Source: JAJFUB01 sp964622325 | GTDB taxonomy: Bacteria > Armatimonadota > Zipacnadia > Zipacnadales > UBA11051 | Direction: 5' to 3' | DNA: 29,663 nucleotides | Assembly: GCA_964622325.1 (NCBI GenBank) | Contig: CAZUOJ010000040.1 | Coordinates: 1-29,663, forward strand | Shown here: piece by piece, positions 25,537 to 29,663 of the stretch | Layout: the number at the start of each line of letters is the position of its first letter | Position numbering within the stretch: the stretch's first letter is position 1 | The notes under the pieces: generated by a model | The model's input: only the letters and a program-made list of their open reading frames with translations | The model's database searches: none | Told to the model about the DNA's origin: nothing | Made by a program: the position numbers and the translations under genes

Positions 25537-26592
25537 CTAGCGGGTCACAACAATGGCGCCGCTCACTGCCCACGGCGAAACAGCCCCGTTCGTATAGACG
25601 GTGCGTAAGCGATATTGATAGATGTGGCGGCCCGTGAGCGTGTCCACATCCAGGAAGAAGGTGGTGCCCGGTCCTAAGGTCCCGGGATCAATGCGTGTAA
25701 AGGGCCCGCTATCCACGGCTCGTTCGATATGATAGCGCAAAACCGTGAGCGTTGTGCCTGTAGGCTCCTCCCAGGTAATCCGAATTGCGCCATCCTGCTC
25801 TTCTAATGTCACATTGCGCGGCGGCAACGCGTCTGGCGTCGGCTGCGCGGGCCCCTCGCTTTTCTCGCCACTGATGGCGATTAACGCCCCGGCGAGAATA
25901 AGTCCCAGCAGGAGGTATTTATAAGCATCGCTGGTCTTCTTTTTGGCCTGGACTGGGCCCGTAACCGCCACTCCGGACAGCGTTTGCGCAGCCTTATAGG
26001 CGGCATCCCGCAACGCCTCCTGGACGAGTACGGCCTCGCGGCCTGTATATTTAGCCCGTGCCGTGCTGGCGCCCGACACGCCGAACGCCCGGAAGACTTT
26101 GGGCTCGGCGACCGGCTCGCCGGTTGTCGGGCTGATATTGGCCGCCACTTCATACATCTGCCCGGAAAAGACAATCTCCACGCCCGGTGGATCCGTCTTG
26201 ACAGTGAAGGACTGGATAGTCGTCATTACAATATAATCCGCCTTCAGGGCAGCGCCGATGCTCAGGCCCGTGGCTACATCCTGCACGCCTTCTTGCACAT
26301 CGACCTGGCGCACGCGCCCCTCACTTACGGCGCGCCGCACACTGGGCGAAGTCGGCAAAAACTGCATGGCGTCGAATCCCGGGCGCTCATCGAGCGCCAG
26401 CGCCAATGCGCCCATCGCCCGCTCTGCCAGATCCCGCGGCGCCTCCTCCACAGCGACTTGCGCCGGAAAGACTAAAACCGTCTTGGGCGGCGCCTGAGCC
26501 CAAACAACCGGGCTGACCCATCCGCTTACCAGGATGACAATTAGCCCCAAACTCATGCTCCGACTCAAGTAGTGCGATCGAATGGCCTTCAT
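25537..26592 (-). CDS. Exported CsgG/TolB-like protein with transmembrane segment and Fn3 domain
   Basis: A 351-residue protein without a clear family name. It begins with a signal peptide (SMSLGLIVILVSGWVSPVVWAQA). The N-terminal half (about 38-215) has the pattern of the CsgG/FlgO/TolB-N-like fold: TVLVFPAQ at the start, a helix with LALALDERPGFDAMQFLPTSPSV, and GAALKADYIVMTTIQSF, a combination seen in periplasmic or lipoprotein components that sense or assemble envelope structures. A hydrophobic helix (YKYLLLGLILAGALIAIS, about 222-240) comes next, then a linker rich in Pro and a C-terminal Fn3 domain (about 255-351, ITWEEPTGTTLTVLRYHIERA...YQYRLRTVY). GGAGGGAG lies 9 nt upstream of the ATG at 26592. 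It lies between the large secreted protein and the LptD-like barrel on the same strand, so a role at the cell envelope is likely. Confidence 0.75.
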   Translation of the reverse strand: MKAIRSHYLSRSMSLGLIVILVSGWVSPVVWAQAPPKTVLVFPAQVAVEEAPRDLAERAMGALALALDERPGFDAMQFLPTSPSVRRAVSEGRVRQVDVQEGVQDVATGLSIGAALKADYIVMTTIQSFTVKTDPPGVEIVFSGQMYEVAANISPTTGEPVAEPKVFRAFGVSGASTARAKYTGREAVLVQEALRDAAYKAAQTLSGVAVTGPVQAKKKTSDAYKYLLLGLILAGALIAISGEKSEGPAQPTPDALPPRNVTLEEQDGAIRITWEEPTGTTLTVLRYHIERAVDSGPFTRIDPGTLGPGTTFFLDVDTLTGRHIYQYRLRTVYTNGAVSPWAVSGAIVVTR

Positions 26593-26738
26593 TATTCGTA
26601 TCTCCCTCCAACATTCGAGGCTTTGTGCGCTTTTTGACCCGGCTAGGCCCAGGCCGCGCGTTGCTGTCTGGTAAATCGCCCTCTCGGGCCTGTTTTTACC
26701 CCATCCGCCCCCAGCTTATTCCGTTCTTCTGACTGAAA

Positions 26739-26754
26739 GCCGCGCCTGTGCGGC
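26739..26754 (-). terminator. Weak hairpin just after the 953-residue protein gene
   Basis: GCCGC (26739-26743) and GCGGC (26750-26754) form a 5-bp GC stem with a 6-nt loop, immediately after the stop codon at 26757-26759. On the minus strand only TTTCAG follows, so if it terminates at all it is weak and read-through into the next gene is likely. Confidence 0.3.
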
Positions 26755-26756
26755 GT

Positions 26757-29618
26757 TTACTTGCAGTATAGCGGCTGTACAACACTCACTTGCTGCCCGG
26801 TCTCGGGCGAACGCGCTGTGATTTCACACAGATATCGTCCCGGCGGCACCAGCAAGCCGCGGCTGCTGCGTTTATTCCACAGCACGGTGTTTTGCCCGGC
26901 CGCCGCCGCTCGCTCCCGCGCGACCTCGCTGATCACAATCCCCGCAATATTGCGGATTCGCACATCCACGACGGCGTCCGCGCTCAGCCCGTAGGTTATC
27001 ATGATCCCCTGCCCGCTGGCCACGGCATTCACATTGGCGATAGCCAGCCCCTGGCCTGTGCGCGGCTGCACGATGATTTTCAGCACGCGTTCAGACGGCT
27101 CCTCGCCCGTTTGATAAGTATAGCTTGTTGTCGTGCGCATATAACGCCGCTGTCCGGTGGCCTCATCCACGAGGGTTGCCATCAGGTTTGCGGGCAGTTG
27201 CTCCAGCGAGGGCCAGGTGACGGTGATGGGAGTGCGGATGGCGTTTGTCTTGATGACAAGGTGCCATTCCTGCGCGCCGGCCTGGCTGCTGCGCGCATCC
27301 ACGATGAACGGCAGCCCCAACGCGCTCGGCCCGGAATAGAACGCCGACTGCAGGTACACTTGCGCGGTCTGCAAGCTAGGCGGCGGCTGCGGCACATCAA
27401 AACGATCCAGCCCTGTTTCCGCCTGGGGCTGGGCAGCCATTGTCTGCTGCGTCGCCGGCATTCCCGGCGCCTGCACGAATACATCGACTTTCCAGGCATA
27501 GCCCGGACGCGTCGCCGCAGCCTTCGGGGCGCTGAAGGGCGACGCCGTGGCTGCTGTAGTCAGCGTGGGCGGCGGGAAAATCAGCGAGATATTCTCCCGC
27601 GCCAGAATCCAGTAGCCCATATAAGGATCCAGATAGGTCTCTTCTGGCGCAATCTTCCAGGTATATTTATTGGCGCCGGGATCATAGGCAAACAGTGTGG
27701 GCAAAAGCAGATTGCGCGCCACGGCTTCCGTAAACGACCACTCGCCGCCATAAGCCCCCGCCACGCGCACCTGATCCAGGCGAATCGTGGAGGTAAAGGG
27801 ATTGCCGATTTGATTCCAGCCCGCCCGCAAAGCGACAATGTAGCTGCGTGTGCTGTCGACCGGCGTGGCGTCAGGCGGCAGATTGATGACCGTCCGATTG
27901 CGATTGAGCAGCCAGTAGCCCAATCCGGGCGCAATCGTGGCCACCTCCGGCTCCGGGAACCAGCGATAATCATTGATGCGCGGATCATAACGAATGAGCG
28001 CCGAGGGGCCGCCCGGGAGCAGGGACCCCAGGCTCTGGAATACCCATTCCGCATCATTATTGCTGAATTCGTAGGGAACCGACACCATCTCCAGCCCGGT
28101 CACCGCATCGGGCCAGGGATTCAGCACGGGCAAAGCAGGAAGGCTGATTTTGCGCGTCACGACTTTGCCCTGCGGGCCTGTGAATTTGATGTCGGTTTGG
28201 CCGGGCCGAGCGGTCGTGGCCAGCACATTCCAGCTGATGCTTTTAATCTCATTGCGCGCAATCGTCCCGACCGATTTGCTGGCCGACTCTCCGGAAGCCA
28301 GTTCAAAGCCTTGAGGCAGGCGAATGCGGGCGCTGGCATCAAAAATAGTGCTGGCGCCGAAATTGTCCATATATACGGATACCGGAAAAGGCGACCGCCC
28401 CTGATCATCCACCCAGTAATATTCCTCCACCCGGTCAGGCGTGGCGGGATTGTCTCCGGTTTGCGTTTGCAACACATACGGGGCGAACGCCATCAAAGCA
28501 TAGGGCGCTTCATAATCGCTCGCGGAAGTGCCCATACCGTAATAGGTGACATAGCGCCGCGATTCGCCGGGACTAAAGGAACGGGGCGCCCACCATACCG
28601 CATAGGCCCAGTCCTCGCCCTCCAGAGGCGCCCGCGCATTTGTGTTCGTGTAATACTGAAGATCCGCGCCAATGTTGCGCATCTGGCCCCAGATAATCTG
28701 ATCTGGCATGCCGGCCGCCGAATTGGCTATCCCGGGATCAAACACTTCGCTCGTGCGCAGCAGCCCCCGCACCGCCATTGTCGGCGCCTGCGGATTATCG
28801 TAAGAAACCCACCAGTCAGGAACAGTGGCGGTCTGCGCATCGGGAATAGTGCGCTCGGTCACAAAAGAGCTGCCATCCGGCAAAAACACGCGGCTGCCAT
28901 CAAAGGGAGAAAGGCCGCCAAAGCCCGCATCAATCAAAATCCGCAGCCCGATGTCATGTCGCTGGGTCGAAGTATTGGTGATGATGAACTCCATCCGCAC
29001 CATGTCCCCGATGACCGTAAACACCTGCCGCACGCGAATCCATTCCGCAATCTGCAAGGTCAGCCGATCATCGTCGGCCGGCACTAAAAATTCGCCGGCA
29101 ATGTCCCGCACGCCCGGGGTGGGCGCAAGCGGCCAGATGTTGATTAAATTCGCCGGATTGCTGACAGTCCCATAGGCTTCCGCCAGATAATGCGGATCCT
29201 GATAAAACCCCTGCCGCGCATCCGTGGGGTCCGTATCCACGGCAATCGTGACTTTGCTCGTATATTTCACGCCCCAGTTCGTATCCCGCATGGGCGTGGT
29301 GAGGCTGGCAATCAACCGATTTTCATCACCGCTGCGCGTGGGATTGCCGCCATCGGGAGCAATATCGCTCGTCTGAATTTGCCAGCGGCCCGCGGGCAGA
29401 TAGATATAACTGGGACTCGTGGCCGTCCCCAAAACAAGCAAGCGCGGGGTTTGCTGGCGCAGCTTAATCATTGCGCGATTAATAGTGGGGACATCCGAGG
29501 TCACGCCTAAGGGCTGTGGCCCCACTTGCCCCCATCCCGCGGCCGCCAGCCAAAGCAGCCCCAGCGCCAGCAAGCCCAGCACCGGATATTTTGAGCGGCG
29601 TTTGGTAATCCAGTACAC
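26757..29618 (-). CDS. Large secreted protein with duplicated W/GNPF module and FlgD-Ig-like C-terminus
   Basis: A 953-residue exported protein of unknown function. It starts with GTG at 29618, with GAGGAG 8 nt upstream, and a signal peptide (YPVLGLLALGLLWLAAAGWG). The first 480 residues form beta-rich domains with no family I recognise (IADIAGEFLVP, GDMVRMEFIITNTSTQRHDIGLRI looks like an Ig/NEW3-type fold for comparing deviations). Residues about 503-683 hold a duplicated module: LIRYDPRINDYRW...GLGYWLLNR and LFAYDPGANKYTW...YMGYWILAR joined by LRAGWNQIGNPF. The final part (about 853-953) is a FlgD-Ig-like domain (VDVRIRNIAGIVISEV...NTVLWNKRSSRG...PPGRYLCEI). The module and tail are the same as in the subtilase at 1399-4821, so the two proteins probably share an export or anchoring route. 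No catalytic motif is apparent. First gene of the minus-strand cluster in view. Confidence 0.8.
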   Translation of the reverse strand: MYWITKRRSKYPVLGLLALGLLWLAAAGWGQVGPQPLGVTSDVPTINRAMIKLRQQTPRLLVLGTATSPSYIYLPAGRWQIQTSDIAPDGGNPTRSGDENRLIASLTTPMRDTNWGVKYTSKVTIAVDTDPTDARQGFYQDPHYLAEAYGTVSNPANLINIWPLAPTPGVRDIAGEFLVPADDDRLTLQIAEWIRVRQVFTVIGDMVRMEFIITNTSTQRHDIGLRILIDAGFGGLSPFDGSRVFLPDGSSFVTERTIPDAQTATVPDWWVSYDNPQAPTMAVRGLLRTSEVFDPGIANSAAGMPDQIIWGQMRNIGADLQYYTNTNARAPLEGEDWAYAVWWAPRSFSPGESRRYVTYYGMGTSASDYEAPYALMAFAPYVLQTQTGDNPATPDRVEEYYWVDDQGRSPFPVSVYMDNFGASTIFDASARIRLPQGFELASGESASKSVGTIARNEIKSISWNVLATTARPGQTDIKFTGPQGKVVTRKISLPALPVLNPWPDAVTGLEMVSVPYEFSNNDAEWVFQSLGSLLPGGPSALIRYDPRINDYRWFPEPEVATIAPGLGYWLLNRNRTVINLPPDATPVDSTRSYIVALRAGWNQIGNPFTSTIRLDQVRVAGAYGGEWSFTEAVARNLLLPTLFAYDPGANKYTWKIAPEETYLDPYMGYWILARENISLIFPPPTLTTAATASPFSAPKAAATRPGYAWKVDVFVQAPGMPATQQTMAAQPQAETGLDRFDVPQPPPSLQTAQVYLQSAFYSGPSALGLPFIVDARSSQAGAQEWHLVIKTNAIRTPITVTWPSLEQLPANLMATLVDEATGQRRYMRTTTSYTYQTGEEPSERVLKIIVQPRTGQGLAIANVNAVASGQGIMITYGLSADAVVDVRIRNIAGIVISEVARERAAAAGQNTVLWNKRSSRGLLVPPGRYLCEITARSPETGQQVSVVQPLYCK

Positions 29619-29663
29619 GGCTTTCGCTCCTCTCAGCGCTCAGCGACTATCGTTTCACCGTTA

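Noticed and set aside
25430..25573. 48-residue N-terminal extension of the LptD-like gene
   Set aside because: It would read through a stem-loop plus T6 that terminates the preceding gene and overlap that gene's stop; the signal peptide starts at 25429.
26790..29087. Open frame of 765 codons on the plus strand
   Set aside because: It lies wholly antisense to the signal-peptide-bearing 953-residue gene, is rich in Arg/His/Ile in the way expected from the complement of GC-biased codons, and has no domain or ribosome binding site.

Overview
The window looks like a chromosomal scaffold piece from a Gram-negative-type (diderm) bacterium, most likely Armatimonadota. The best evidence is the prepilin-type protein at 16537-17205, whose post-cleavage helix and C-terminal H-x9-DG motif match the large DUF1559-like pilin family that is expanded in Armatimonadota and Planctomycetes. 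A DUF4091 glycoside-hydrolase-like protein, an LptD/OstA-like outer-membrane barrel and long secreted Fn3/FlgD-Ig-like proteins fit the same picture. The assignment is inference from gene content; there is no rRNA or other phylogenetic marker except gltX. I see no tRNA, rRNA, CRISPR array, insertion sequence or phage gene.

Layout. 1-4.8 kb, minus strand: the 5' end of a secreted protein running off the left edge, an EamA-type transporter, and a large secreted subtilase (S8) with Fn3 and FlgD-Ig-like C-terminal modules. 5.1-8.6 kb, plus strand: a secreted DUF4091 protein with two carbohydrate-binding-like modules. 8.75-10.2 kb, minus strand: glutamyl-tRNA synthetase. 10.5-16.2 kb, plus strand: a five-gene unit, phenylacetate-CoA ligase / iorA / iorB / second phenylacetate-CoA ligase / tandem-ACT protein, which reads as an aryl-2-oxoacid oxidation module. 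16.5-17.2 kb, minus strand: the pilin-like protein. 17.4-21.1 kb, plus strand: an L-fuculokinase-like FGGY kinase and a secreted TIG-plus-cysteine-peptidase-like protein. 21.2-29.6 kb, minus strand: four genes in the order of transcription: a 953-residue secreted protein, a CsgG/TolB-like protein with an Fn3 domain, a Big_1+OstA/LptD-like beta-barrel, and a GH38 alpha-mannosidase-like enzyme interrupted by a 100-N assembly gap.

How it fits together. Several genes belong to sugar use (GH38, DUF4091, fuculokinase-like kinase), and the ior/paaK unit would let the cell oxidise aromatic amino-acid derived 2-oxoacids to aryl-acetyl-CoA and exchange it with the free acid. Many products carry signal peptides and beta-rich modules, so the flanks are an envelope/secretome region. 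Transcription units are punctuated by well-formed intrinsic terminators, and three genes have hairpins in their 5' leaders, one of them wedged exactly between the ribosome binding site and the start codon.

The most unusual signals are the near absence of the trinucleotide ACC/GGT from the first ~9 kb, the SD-hairpin-AUG arrangement at 10522-10563, the Ig-domain/LptD-like fusion, the TIG/cysteine-peptidase-like protein, and a duplicated module shared by two otherwise unrelated secreted proteins. I do not see a clear new defence or mobile system.
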